Part shown: piece after piece, positions 1 through 7,887 of the stretch | Layout of the letters: the number at the start of each line of letters is the position of its first letter | Position numbering within the stretch: the stretch's first letter is position 1 | Assembly: GCA_019637915.1 (NCBI GenBank) | Contig: JAHBUV010000001.1 | Location: 1,644,565-1,708,564 of the forward strand | DNA: 64,000 nucleotides | Reading direction: 5' to 3' | DNA from: Pseudobdellovibrionaceae bacterium | GTDB taxonomy: Bacteria; Bdellovibrionota; Bdellovibrionia; Bdellovibrionales; Bdellovibrionaceae | Position numbers and translations under genes: made by a program | The notes under the pieces: generated by a model | Told to the model about the DNA's origin: nothing | Database searches by the model: none | Seen by the model: only the letters and a program-made list of their open reading frames with translations

Positions 1-449
1 ATCTCGCGCTCGCCCTTTTCGATGCGGCGGGCGATCTCCACTTCCCCTTCGCGGGTGAGCAGGGAGACGGAACCCATTTTGCGCAGGTACAGACGGACGG
101 GATCGTTCGATTTGACGTCCTCTTGCTCGGCCGCCTCGTCCTCGTCGACTTCTTCGTCCTCTTTCGCCGGATCCGCGAGGAAGGAGTTCTCGCCCTCTTC
201 ACCGCTGCGGACCTCCGACAGATCGGTGATGACGACACCGTTCTGCTCGAGGGCGCTCATGAAAGCGTCAAGGGCGCTCACCGCCAGGATTTCGGGCGGC
301 AGCAGTTCGTTGATCTCTTCGATCATCAACGAACCCTTTTCTTTCGCGAGCTTGAGGAAACGCTGGATTTCCTCTTTGATCAGAGCTTCCTGCTCCACCA
401 GTGACAGAACCTTCGTCGGTTCCTTGGTATTCGGAGTGCCGGATTTCAT
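1..449 (-). CDS. rpoD: RNA polymerase sigma-70 factor RpoD, N-terminal part (cut by window edge)
   Basis: Housekeeping sigma factor that directs RNA polymerase to promoters. Only the first ~149 codons are present; the rest lies before base 1. Translation from the ATG at 449 gives a lysine/glutamate-rich start, a helical sigma region 1.1-like block ending in a long acidic run (about residues 90-120), then the start of region 1.2 (SNDPVRLYLRKMGSVSLLTR), which is diagnostic for RpoD. The ATG is preceded by AAAGGGGG, a good ribosome binding site, 9 bp after the dnaG stop. It is the last visible gene of the rpsU-yqeY-dnaG-rpoD operon, the classic macromolecular-synthesis order. Confidence 0.95.
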   Translation of the reverse strand, partial: MKSGTPNTKEPTKVLSLVEQEALIKEEIQRFLKLAKEKGSLMIEEINELLPPEILAVSALDAFMSALEQNGVVITDLSEVRSGEEGENSFLADPAKEDEEVDEDEAAEQEDVKSNDPVRLYLRKMGSVSLLTREGEVEIARRIEKGERE

Positions 450-458
450 GATCCCCCT

Positions 459-2333
459 TTACCCTTTGGTCAGGCTGCTAATGTCTTTCTGAAGATTCGC
501 TAAACTCTCCAGCTTTTCAGGGCTGGGGTCCCTCGCCAGTTCCGCGCGTAACTTTTGGAGCTGGCCGCGCAGATGCATCTCGCGAACTCTCCTCAATGCA
601 TCCCTCAACCATTTGACCTCCAGTTCGGTATCAACCTCTTCAGGCCCTTTCGGGCCTGACGGCTCACGCGCGAACAGGAGACCAGGTTGGTCCACAGTCG
701 AAACAAGCAGACTGGACAATCTATCAAAACGCTCCTGGTCTTGTCCATAGACCGTCTGCGCTTCGAGAAGAATCTTTCTGACCCCTTCATGGGCGAACCA
801 GTCGAACACCGACTCCCTTGCAAAGATTTCAAAGTTGGCACGACTCTTGAGGGAGAGGGCCATGGCGGTGAGTTCCGCGCTCGGAGCCCCTTTTAAAATG
901 ATCTGAGAGCCTTTCTCCTCCGCCGCCAGCGGGCCGCTCACGGCCCCCCCTCGGGGAGGAGACACCGCGGGACCCCGGCGCGGGTCAATTCCACGAGGAC
1001 CGCTCATGACGCGATCCGGGCCGGCCGCGGCGCTCCCATCCAGGGCCTGGCGGAGCCAGGGCAGCTGAACATTGAGCCGGCGGGCGATCTCCTGCAGGTA
1101 AAGTTCCCGCAGGCGGCGGTCGGCGATGCCGTTCAAAACAGGTTTCAGTTTATCGACCAGCTTGAGTTTCTCGGGCGGCTCGCCGCGGTAGTTCTCCATC
1201 CAGCGATCGAGGACGACGAACAGCAGGTCCTGGGCGCGATCCAGGAGCTCGCGCAGGGCTTCGACCCCCTGGGATTTCACGAAATCATCCGGGTCCATGT
1301 TGTCCGGCAGGAAAACGCCCTTGGGGTAGAGATCACCCTGCAGGAGGATCGGCAGACTGCGCTCGGCCCCGTCGACCCCGGCGTTGTCGCCGTCCAAGAG
1401 CATCACCACGTTGCGGGTCATGCGCTTCAACAGGCGCGCCTGCTCCGGGGTCAGCGACGAGCTCATCACGGCGGCGACGTTCTTCACGCCCGCCTGGTAG
1501 AGCGACACGGCGTCCATGTAGCCTTCGACGATGACGGCCAGGTCATCGCTGCGGATGTAGCGGGCCGTCTGGTGCAGGCCGTAGAGGACTTTTTTCTTTT
1601 CGAAGACCGGCGTCTCGGGGGAGTTCAGGTATTTCGGGTTGTCTTCCGGATTGAGCACGCGGCCGCCGAAGGCCACGGCCTCGCCCATGGTGTTCAGGAT
1701 GGGGAACATCAGGCGATCGCGGAACATGTCGAAGTGACCCGACTTGCCGTCCTTCCGGGCGACGATCAGGCGCGCCTCCTCCGCCAGCGCCGGCGGGACG
1801 TTTTTCGAAATCAGGAAGGCGAGCAACCCGTCCCACTCGCGGGGGGCGAAGCCGATCTGGAAGGCCTCGACGGTTTCCTCCGTGAGGCCGCGCTTGGCGA
1901 TGTACTGGCGCGAGTAATGATCGGCGCGCGTGCGCTTCAGCTGCTCGGCGAAGAACTGCAGCGCCAGGCGGTTCACCTCGAAGAGTTTTTTTCTTTTCGC
2001 GGCGGCCGCGTCCTCGGCCGAGGAGCGAACGTCTTTTTCGGGCATCGGGATGGAGGCGCGCTTCGCCAGCCATTCCACCGCCTCGGGGAAAGAGTACCCG
2101 TGGTAATCACGCAGGAAGGTGATGAGGTTGCCGCTCTTGTGGCAACCGAAGCAGTGATAAACCTGTTTGTGCTCGGAAACGGAAAAGCTCGGGGTCTTTT
2201 CCTGGTGATCGGGAAAAGGACAGCGCCCCATGAGGCCGCCGCCACTGGGTTTCAGCTGAGTGTATTGCGAGATGATGTCGACGACGTTGTTCGCCTCCAT
2301 CACCCGCCGAATGAACTCATCGGTGAAACGCAT
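459..2333 (-). CDS. dnaG: DNA primase DnaG
   Basis: Primase that makes RNA primers for replication. The 624-residue length is normal. The N-terminal zinc-ribbon ligands are visible as C38, H43, C61 and C64; the first pair is spaced C-X4-H rather than the C-X2-H of E. coli. The KTPSFSV segment, the RNA-polymerase core and a TOPRIM domain (VIVEGYMD near residue 268, MLLDGDNAG near 312) follow. A Pro/Gly-rich linker near 440-470 separates the catalytic part from the C-terminal helicase-binding region. It sits 9 bp after yqeY and 9 bp before rpoD in one operon, so primase, sigma factor and ribosomal protein S21 are likely co-expressed. Confidence 0.97.
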   Translation of the reverse strand: MRFTDEFIRRVMEANNVVDIISQYTQLKPSGGGLMGRCPFPDHQEKTPSFSVSEHKQVYHCFGCHKSGNLITFLRDYHGYSFPEAVEWLAKRASIPMPEKDVRSSAEDAAAAKRKKLFEVNRLALQFFAEQLKRTRADHYSRQYIAKRGLTEETVEAFQIGFAPREWDGLLAFLISKNVPPALAEEARLIVARKDGKSGHFDMFRDRLMFPILNTMGEAVAFGGRVLNPEDNPKYLNSPETPVFEKKKVLYGLHQTARYIRSDDLAVIVEGYMDAVSLYQAGVKNVAAVMSSSLTPEQARLLKRMTRNVVMLLDGDNAGVDGAERSLPILLQGDLYPKGVFLPDNMDPDDFVKSQGVEALRELLDRAQDLLFVVLDRWMENYRGEPPEKLKLVDKLKPVLNGIADRRLRELYLQEIARRLNVQLPWLRQALDGSAAAGPDRVMSGPRGIDPRRGPAVSPPRGGAVSGPLAAEEKGSQIILKGAPSAELTAMALSLKSRANFEIFARESVFDWFAHEGVRKILLEAQTVYGQDQERFDRLSSLLVSTVDQPGLLFAREPSGPKGPEEVDTELEVKWLRDALRRVREMHLRGQLQKLRAELARDPSPEKLESLANLQKDISSLTKG

Positions 2334-2342
2334 TCCCTGATC

Positions 2343-2789
2343 TTAGCTCAACTTGCCGCGGACGACTTCGGAAACCATTTTGTTGTCCGCCGCGCCAGCG
2401 GTGCGCGCCTGCACCTCTTTCATCACCGGGCCCATGTCCTTGACGGTTTTGGCGCCCAGGGCGGCGATGACTTCGGCGACGATCTTTTCCACCTGATCGC
2501 GTCCCAGCTGGGCCGGCAGGTAAGCTTCCAGGATCTTCAGCTCGGCGTTTTCCTGGTCGGCCAGGTCCTGACGGCCGCCGTTTTGATACTGCTCGATGGA
2601 TTCCTTGCGCTGTTTCACGAGCTTTTTGATGACGCCCATGATTTCGTCGGAATTGATCGGGTTCGGGCGCATCTCGATCTCGCGGTTTTTGATCGCGGCC
2701 TGCAGAAAGCGAAGAGTGTTCAGCTTCAGGCTGTCTTTTTCCTTCATGGCGTTTTTCACGTCCGTCATGAGTTGGTCTCTGAGTTCCAT
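2343..2789 (-). CDS. yqeY: GatB/YqeY domain protein
   Basis: A 148-residue protein of the YqeY family, related to the tail domain of the tRNA-amidotransferase subunit GatB that contacts tRNA. The exact role of stand-alone YqeY is not settled. The family pattern is clear: MELRDQLMTDVKNAMKEKD at the start, then a LNTLRFLQAAIKN-type helix, and the AYLPAQL and LGAKTVKDMGPVM segments. I chose the ATG at 2789 because CCGGAGGC lies just upstream; an in-frame extension to 2822 lacks a comparable site. YqeY commonly sits between rpsU and dnaG, as here. Confidence 0.93.
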   Translation of the reverse strand: MELRDQLMTDVKNAMKEKDSLKLNTLRFLQAAIKNREIEMRPNPINSDEIMGVIKKLVKQRKESIEQYQNGGRQDLADQENAELKILEAYLPAQLGRDQVEKIVAEVIAALGAKTVKDMGPVMKEVQARTAGAADNKMVSEVVRGKLS

Positions 2790-2823
2790 GGAAGCCTCCG
2801 GGCGGGGGTGGGAAAATAACAAA

Positions 2824-2846
2824 GCCGGTCGCTGCGCGCGGCCGGC
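2824..2846 (-). terminator. Stem-loop between rpsU and yqeY (attenuator or weak terminator)
   Basis: A 9-bp stem (2824-2832 with 2838-2846, one G-U pair) encloses a 5-nt loop. Read on the minus strand it is followed by a broken T-rich run (TTTGTTATTTT). It lies in the rpsU-yqeY gap. A partial terminator between rpsU and dnaG is known in the E. coli operon and lets S21 be made in excess, so the same role is inferred here. Confidence 0.55.
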
Positions 2847-2885
2847 CTTTAAAGTCTGACAAGAGACTCGAATCGTGAATGGAGC

Positions 2886-3086
2886 TTAGTCGCCCCAGCT
2901 CCGACGCGACTTTTTAGCAGCGCGCTTGCGGGCGGCAATCGACTTTTTCTTCAGACGCACGCTCGGCTTTTCGAAATGCTCACGCTTTTTCACTTCCGAC
3001 AAAATACCGGCTTTTTCACAGGCTTTTTTGAAGCGGCGGAAAGCGGACTCAAAACTTTCACCATCTTTAATACGAACCATCGACAC
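2886..3086 (-). CDS. rpsU: 30S ribosomal protein S21
   Basis: Small-subunit ribosomal protein S21, 66 residues and strongly basic (the C-terminus is a run of Lys/Arg helices ending RRSWGD). The [20 protein letters not shown] core is the family signature. I chose the GTG at 3086 rather than the ATG at 3080. The GTG gives the same N-terminal length as E. coli S21 and has AAGGTGA about 9 nt upstream, whereas the ATG would be about 15 nt from that site. It is the first gene of the rpsU-yqeY-dnaG-rpoD operon. The upstream region (3087-3202) is shared with the divergent tadA and must hold both promoters; I saw no convincing -10/-35 pair. Confidence 0.95.
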   Translation of the reverse strand: MSMVRIKDGESFESAFRRFKKACEKAGILSEVKKREHFEKPSVRLKKKSIAARKRAAKKSRRSWGD

Positions 3087-3202
3087 GAGAAATCACCTTC
3101 CCTTCCACTCTCAGGCTGAATGACAGGGTCTAACAAACAGAGTCATCGAAGACAAGGGTCCTTCTTGCAGGGACCAGCGACTTTCTGGTATTGCCTTGCG
3201 TT

Positions 3203-3688
3203 ATGAGCCGTCTTTCTGATGAGGACTACATGAAAATGGCCCTGAAATGGGCTGAAAAGGCCGCGAAAAGGGACGAAGTGCCCATCGGGGCGGTTTTGGT
3301 GGCGGCGGACGGCACCGTCATCTCCCATGGCTACAATATGCGGGAGAACTGGAAGACCCCCCTCGCCCATGCCGAAATCATCGCCATCCAGACGGCCGCG
3401 AAAAAACTTCAGCAATGGCGGCTGCTCGACACGACTTTGTACGTGACCCTCGAGCCCTGCCCGATGTGCGCGGGCGCCCTGGTGCAGGCACGGGTCGGTC
3501 GTCTGGTTTACGGCGCCACCGATCCCAAGGCGGGCGCCACGGAAAGTCTGTACCGGATCTGTTCGGATGCGCGCCTGAACCACCGCCTGGAAATCACGCG
3601 CGGAGTTCTGGAAAAAGAGTGCGGTGAAATCCTGACGGGATTTTTCCGCCGCAAACGCCAGCAGAAAAAAGACACGTCGAAAAATTAA
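3203..3688 (+). CDS. tadA: tRNA-specific adenosine deaminase TadA
   Basis: Zinc deaminase that converts the wobble adenosine of tRNA-Arg (ACG anticodon) to inosine. From the ATG at 3203 the product has 161 residues, close to the family norm. The catalytic set is intact: H56-A-E58 (zinc ligand and proton shuttle) and P-C86-P-M-C89 (zinc ligands), followed by AGALVQARVGRLVYGA. The C-terminus is lysine/arginine rich. A TTG 12 nt upstream is in frame but less likely as a start. The stop codon overlaps that of the convergent protease gene (3685-3687 and 3686-3688), so the two transcripts overlap. Confidence 0.95.
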   Translation: MSRLSDEDYMKMALKWAEKAAKRDEVPIGAVLVAADGTVISHGYNMRENWKTPLAHAEIIAIQTAAKKLQQWRLLDTTLYVTLEPCPMCAGALVQARVGRLVYGATDPKAGATESLYRICSDARLNHRLEITRGVLEKECGEILTGFFRRKRQQKKDTSKN

Positions 3689-4566
3689 GGGGCAAGCAAT
3701 TGGGCCGAGGCGTCGCGGATCCAGGCCCGGTGGGCGGGGACCGGCGCCACTTTCATGCCGGAGCCGAAGCAAGTCGGCTTTCCCGATCCCGGCAGAAGGT
3801 TGGTCGCCACCGTCACGCCCACGAGCAGCCAGCTGTCGCCGTCTTTGCTCACCAGAGCGCCGCCGGAATCGCCGGAGCAAATGTAAGTGTCGCGCAAATC
3901 ATCGCGCCACAATTCGAAAACATCCCCGGGCTGGGCCGGGCGCGTGCTGAAAAAATCCCGCAAGGCGGAAAAATTCGTCTCGCGGACCAGGCGCTTCGAG
4001 CCCATGTGCGCGCCCGACTGAACCTCGCTGGGTTTGTCGTTCAGATCCGGACGCGGGTTCTGCGAGCCCGCGCCGATGAACATCAGCGAGGACGCGGAAG
4101 CCAGCGTCCAAGCCTCGGGGGCCAGGGGCATGACCCGCAGGGACGGCGTCAGATCGCGGTCCGCCAGGGCGAGGGCCAGGTCGAAGCCATGGGATTCCGT
4201 TTTCGGCCGATAGGACGGATGGATCCGCCAACGCTGAACGACACCCACCTGCAAGGCGCCCACCTCGCCATCCGGATTCAGGCCGCTCTTCAGAATGCCG
4301 ACCGGCGCGCCCCGTTCGAGGAAGGCCACCCCGCAATGGGCGGCAGTCAGGATCAGGCGTCTGTCGATGACGGTGCCGCTGCAGAGAATGCCTTTTTCGC
4401 CTCTCAAAATGACACCGAAACTGGCGGCCGTGAAATCGGACTTGCCGTTCACCAGACCCGCGGCGATCTGGGCCTCAGCCTGACGGGCGGCCTCTGGCGT
4501 GCCGCAAGCACCCAGTGCCAAAGCGCTGAGGAACGCCAATATGAGCCCAAAAACGCGTTGGAACAT
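3685..4566 (-). CDS. Trypsin-like serine protease, lipoprotein
   Basis: A secreted, probably outer-membrane-anchored S1-family peptidase of 293 residues. A signal peptide ends in a lipobox (LALGA|C21). The catalytic triad is complete: H77 in LTAAHC, D129 in GFDLALA and S234 in GDSGGAL. Extra cysteines (62, 78, 230 and one near the C-terminus) could form the disulfides usual in this family. The ATG at 4566 has GGGAGG upstream. No dedicated substrate or partner is evident; the neighbours are tadA (convergent) and a GST (same strand, 105-bp gap). Secreted trypsin-like proteases are numerous in predatory bacteria, so a digestive role is possible but inferred. Confidence 0.9.
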   Translation of the reverse strand: MFQRVFGLILAFLSALALGACGTPEAARQAEAQIAAGLVNGKSDFTAASFGVILRGEKGILCSGTVIDRRLILTAAHCGVAFLERGAPVGILKSGLNPDGEVGALQVGVVQRWRIHPSYRPKTESHGFDLALALADRDLTPSLRVMPLAPEAWTLASASSLMFIGAGSQNPRPDLNDKPSEVQSGAHMGSKRLVRETNFSALRDFFSTRPAQPGDVFELWRDDLRDTYICSGDSGGALVSKDGDSWLLVGVTVATNLLPGSGKPTCFGSGMKVAPVPAHRAWIRDASAQLLAP

Positions 4567-4671
4567 GGCCAAGGCCTCCCTCAGCCTGGGATGAGCAAAG
4601 GGCGCACCAGGCGGGGGGCTTTTCAAGAGGAGGCGAGCGTCTAAAAACAAGACACCCGCCGCAAAAAGGCC

Positions 4672-5289
4672 TTACTTCATGAGGCCTTCGGCCCGCATGG
4701 CTGATTGCACGCAAGGGATCTGCGGGGCTTTTTCCACATACCCCATCAATTCCGGCCAAGGGGTCAGGTCCACCTTGAGCAAGCGCGTCCACCCCAGCAG
4801 GGTCACCAGGTAGGCGTCGCAGGCGCTGAACCTGTCGCCCAAAAGGAAGGGTTGCTTTTTCAGGATCGACGCCAGGAAATCGAATTTTTTCGACAGGGTG
4901 CGAATCGTCACCGCCCGCACGTGCTCCATGCCCTCGGGAGTGGTGGCGAGCTCTTTCAAATGCCACAAGGGACCGAAACCCTTGTGCACTTCCGTCGACA
5001 GGAAATTCAGCAGCTCCATCGCCTGGTAGCGCTCCCAGGTCCCCATCTTCGGGAGCAGGTGCTTTTCCGGTTTCTGATCCGCCAGATACTGCAAAATCAC
5101 CTGAGCCTCCGTCAGGACCTTGCCGTCATCCAACTCCAAAACAGGCACGTATCCCTTGGGATTCGCCTTCAACAATTCCTGGGGTTTGTTGCGAAGGTCC
5201 ACTTTGACGCCTTCGTATTTCAGACCCAGTTCCTCGAGCACGATGTGGGGCGCCAATGAGCAGGCGCCGGGGGAAAAATAGAGCTTCAT
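4672..5289 (-). CDS. gst: Glutathione S-transferase, bacterial beta-class type
   Basis: Cytoplasmic glutathione S-transferase-like enzyme, 205 residues. The start MKLYFSPGACSLAPHI matches the E. coli GstA/beta-class N-terminus, with the conserved cysteine at position 10. The thioredoxin-like domain ends near residue 80 after a VLTEAQVILQYLAD segment (glutathione-binding region). The helical domain carries the FLLGDRFSACDAYLVTLLGW motif found in GST C-terminal folds. The ATG at 5289 is preceded by AGGAGG; an in-frame upstream extension is not needed. It lies 104 bp after yciH and may be read from its own promoter. The physiological substrate is unknown. Confidence 0.9.
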   Translation of the reverse strand: MKLYFSPGACSLAPHIVLEELGLKYEGVKVDLRNKPQELLKANPKGYVPVLELDDGKVLTEAQVILQYLADQKPEKHLLPKMGTWERYQAMELLNFLSTEVHKGFGPLWHLKELATTPEGMEHVRAVTIRTLSKKFDFLASILKKQPFLLGDRFSACDAYLVTLLGWTRLLKVDLTPWPELMGYVEKAPQIPCVQSAMRAEGLMK

Positions 5290-5393
5290 CGCCAAGCCTC
5301 CTTTGAGAGACCTTGAGATTGCTCTTGAGCTTTCGCCCAGGCAAGGCCAGCCGCACGGCGGCTGGAGCTCCATGGACTTTGTTGAATAACAAT

Positions 5394-5756
5394 TCACATT
5401 CCCTTGAACGGGATGCCTTTGGCGGTCAGGATTTTTTTGAGGGCGTCCCTTTTATCCCCTTGGATCTCGATGATCGATTTGTCCTTTTCGAGGATGTAGG
5501 TGCCGCCCGAACCGCACTTGTTCTTGAATTCTTTCGTCAGTTCTTTGAGCAAACTCTCGTTGCGCGGCCAACCGTCCATCACCGTCACGGTCTTGCCGCC
5601 GCGGCCGCTTTTCTCCAGGCGGAAGATCACCGTGTACTTCTTGTCGGCCTTTTCCTCGCGGATGCACTCGCACTCGTCCCGGAATTCCCCGCACTTCGGG
5701 CATTTGGCCCGCAAATCGCGGGGATCGGTGGAATAAACCAGGCGCACTTTGCTCAT
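5394..5756 (-). CDS. yciH: SUI1/eIF1-family translation factor YciH
   Basis: A 120-residue bacterial homologue of eukaryotic eIF1, thought to influence start-codon fidelity. The first ~35 residues carry a possible zinc-binding set (C19, C22, C29, C31). The SUI1 fold follows from residue ~40 with the characteristic GRGGKTVTVMDG and KNKCGSGGTY segments and the C-terminal IEIQGDKRDALKKILTAKG. Its ATG overlaps the stop of the upstream TIGR02147 gene by 4 bp (ATGA), so it is translationally coupled to a regulator and two exported proteins. That is an unusual setting for a translation factor. Confidence 0.92.
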   Translation of the reverse strand: MSKVRLVYSTDPRDLRAKCPKCGEFRDECECIREEKADKKYTVIFRLEKSGRGGKTVTVMDGWPRNESLLKELTKEFKNKCGSGGTYILEKDKSIIEIQGDKRDALKKILTAKGIPFKGM

Positions 5757-6601
5757 AGATCCTTCTTTTCGAAAACCATCAGGTAAGTCCCCAACTGCAC
5801 CAATGTCTCATTGTTCTCGAAAGATTGCACCCAGCCGATGATTTCATCCTGGAACTGGCGGATCTTCAGGCGCAGTTCGGGGATCTGGCTCGCCGGCACG
5901 GGGATGTTCAGAAGGCCCAGCTCCTGATCGCGGGGGGAGAGCTCGCTCAAGTGCCCACTCCACAGGCCCAGCACTTTGGAATGAAAGCGCTGCATGCGTT
6001 CGTGCATGAAAATGTCGTTGCCCGCGTCCAGCACCGGGTCCTTCACCACGTAACGTCCGCCTTGATGAACCAAGTAGCCCTGATCGATCAAAAATTTCAG
6101 CGCCCTCTCCCCTTGCTGCGAGGTGATGAGCCCGGACAGGCGACTGGCCACGTACTCCCCGGTCGCTTCGAAATCCTTCAGCAGGGCGAGTTCACGGACG
6201 GCGAAATAATGCCAGTCCTCGAACACCGCCATCTCATTTTTTTCCACGAAGCGGGTCTTGAGCCCCTTGATGGCGCGATGGAGCTCTTTTTCCGCCTGTT
6301 TTTCCTCTTCCGGGTTGCGGGCGGAATCCCGCTCCACCAAAGCCACGAAGTAATTCATCTCGGCCGAATTCAATTTCATCGCCTTGGCGATCTGCGCCGC
6401 CGTGTCCGGCGTCAGACTGCGTTTGCCCTGGATCACCAGCTGCAGGTAGTTCGGGCTTTTCAAGCCGCACAAACCCGCGAAACGGCGGAATGAAAATCCC
6501 GCCCGAGTGCTTTTCTTGAACTCGAAAAAATCGCGCAGGAACGCGCGATAATCGGAAAACTCACTCACTCTCGGCAAAGGCCGCGAGGCCTGGGCTTTCA
6601 T
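5753..6601 (-). CDS. TIGR02147 (DUF4423) family putative transcriptional regulator
   Basis: A 282-residue protein of the TIGR02147 family, known mainly from Bdellovibrio relatives and Fibrobacter; its biochemical role is unproven. The N-terminus (about residues 10-75) has the signature FSDYRAFLRDFFEFKK and a helix-turn-helix-like stretch (SPNYLQLVIQGKRSLTPDTA), followed by the DUF4423 region. There is no signal peptide. The start is the ATG at 6601, which forms a 4-bp ATGA overlap with the upstream gene; an ATG at 6607 is an alternative. It is the middle of a tightly coupled set of two exported proteins and YciH, so it may regulate this operon. That is inference. Confidence 0.88.
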   Translation of the reverse strand: MKAQASRPLPRVSEFSDYRAFLRDFFEFKKSTRAGFSFRRFAGLCGLKSPNYLQLVIQGKRSLTPDTAAQIAKAMKLNSAEMNYFVALVERDSARNPEEEKQAEKELHRAIKGLKTRFVEKNEMAVFEDWHYFAVRELALLKDFEATGEYVASRLSGLITSQQGERALKFLIDQGYLVHQGGRYVVKDPVLDAGNDIFMHERMQRFHSKVLGLWSGHLSELSPRDQELGLLNIPVPASQIPELRLKIRQFQDEIIGWVQSFENNETLVQLGTYLMVFEKKDL

Positions 6602-7101
6602 TTCCATCCACAGGCCCCGTCGGTGAGTCGGATCGTCGCAAAAATGCTGTCCAAACCCTCCAGCGACATGGGAGTCGCGGTGGCTGTCGCCACGACTCCT
6701 CTGTCTGGCCCCCATATCATCAGAAGAATCTCCGAGTTGGAAGTGCGCTTCAGCCAAGCTTGAATACACGCCTGGCGATGCGGAAGGGATTTGAAGCCCC
6801 GTTCCTCAAAAAAGGCGCGCCGCGCGCGCTCATTCCTGTTGATCAAATCCGGGTATTGCAGATCAAGATCCTTCAACACCAACCACTGCGGCATGACGCC
6901 CTCGCGGGTGGGGCTTGGCGGTCCCGACAGAATCAGGGCTTGAATTTCCTGATCGAAGTTCGAAACGAAAGCCGGCGAGACTTGGGACTCAAAACCCATC
7001 CTCAAACTCGCCACCGTTCCGCCGCCGATCCGCGACACTGTCTGCCCCCACAGAGGCCAGCAACAAGCCCCCGCGACAAGGAGATGGCTCCAGGTTTTCA
7101 T
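6598..7101 (-). CDS. Exported protein of unknown function (second of pair)
   Basis: A 167-residue protein I do not recognise. The first ~20 residues form a signal peptide (MKTWSHLLVAGACCWPLWG, cleavage probably after Gly-Gln), so it is likely periplasmic. It contains one stretch with two Trp (PSPTREGVMPQWLVLKDLDL) and few cysteines (C109 and one four residues from the end) that might pair. No catalytic motif is visible. Its ATG overlaps the upstream exported protein by 4 bp and its stop overlaps the TIGR02147 start by 4 bp, so the three are translationally coupled. The low-complexity segment VVATATATP is noted. The function is unknown; it could be cargo or a sensor tied to the regulator. Confidence 0.75.
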   Translation of the reverse strand: MKTWSHLLVAGACCWPLWGQTVSRIGGGTVASLRMGFESQVSPAFVSNFDQEIQALILSGPPSPTREGVMPQWLVLKDLDLQYPDLINRNERARRAFFEERGFKSLPHRQACIQAWLKRTSNSEILLMIWGPDRGVVATATATPMSLEGLDSIFATIRLTDGACGWK

Positions 7102-7673
7102 TCTTGCGTCTCGATCGTAATACCCAAGGCTTCCGGCTTACCCGCATTGCAATCCTGGCTGCGGTTGCAGATCCATTCATGCCGAGGTGGCATGCTGACG
7201 ATAAAGCTTTTTTGATTCAAGTCTCTCGTTCCTGCTCTCAGATAGGTGCTGTGCGGATTAAGTTCTGATGGAGACTGGGCAGGATATACCATACTGCTCA
7301 CCCAAAGATCCTTGCTCTGCCTTCCCTGCCCCGCTTCATCAGATGAATGATAAATAATATCCGCATAAACTTTCACTTTCATATCATGGCCATCGAGAGT
7401 GGTTTCACACTCAGCTGAACTGCTGAAAGTGCTGTCGGACATACCATGGCGAAGATCATAAATATTCACCTGGATTTCCTTTTCGCAGATTGTTTCGCTA
7501 TCAAACTTGAAATCACCACCAGCTGTTCGGCGCACCACACTTTTGGTCACCTTCATTTTCCCTTGAGCCACACCGACCGGCTCCATTCTCGGCCGATCGA
7601 TCGGTCCCTGCTCGCTCGCAGACACCGGGGCACAAAAAAACCCCACCAGACTCATCAACAAAATCTTTTTCAT
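7098..7673 (-). CDS. Exported protein of unknown function (first of pair)
   Basis: A 191-residue protein with an N-terminal signal peptide (MKKILLMSLVGFFCAPVSA, probable cleavage after ASA). I do not recognise the mature part. It has paired cysteines (one in ETICEKE, one in SSAECETTL, and two in the C-terminal EWICNRSQDCN) that suggest a disulfide-stabilised periplasmic beta protein. The ATG at 7673 has GGAG 5 nt upstream; a GTG two codons earlier is less likely. It is the first gene of the exported-exported-TIGR02147-yciH run, with a 4-bp overlap to the next gene. Its DNA is visibly more AT-rich than the neighbouring spoVR and dnaG genes, which may indicate relaxed selection or later acquisition. 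Confidence 0.78.
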   Translation of the reverse strand: MKKILLMSLVGFFCAPVSASEQGPIDRPRMEPVGVAQGKMKVTKSVVRRTAGGDFKFDSETICEKEIQVNIYDLRHGMSDSTFSSSAECETTLDGHDMKVKVYADIIYHSSDEAGQGRQSKDLWVSSMVYPAQSPSELNPHSTYLRAGTRDLNQKSFIVSMPPRHEWICNRSQDCNAGKPEALGITIETQE

Positions 7674-7810
7674 ACTCACTCCACTTTTTGTTTAAAGAAC
7701 CAAGTCTCCTTGCAAGTTGAACCCAGCATGAAAGGAGAAGACCCGCGACGTCAACGCAGGCAGAATACATTTTGAAGCCATCTTGTCTTCACTTGATCGA
7801 GCGCGGCAGT

Positions 7811-7852
7811 CGGGAAAATAAAAAACGCGTTACTTGGTCAAGATAACGCGTT
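7811..7852 (-). terminator. Rho-independent terminator after spoVR
   Basis: A perfect 9-bp inverted repeat (7824-7832 with 7844-7852, AACGCGTTA/TAACGCGTT) with an 11-nt loop is followed on the minus strand by TTTTTTATTTT. It lies 36 bp past the spoVR stop and should end the prkA-yeaH-spoVR transcript. The rest of 7674-7887 is the upstream region of the next minus-strand operon; no clear promoter was found there. Confidence 0.85.
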
Positions 7853-7887
7853 GTTCATTTTTGCCATTTTGAGAGGCCTGCCGGCGT

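Noticed and set aside
3685-3688. Overlap of tadA and protease stop codons as a special regulatory signal
   Set aside because: Similar tail-to-tail overlaps occur at 13916-13919 and 27669-27685, so this is simple compaction.
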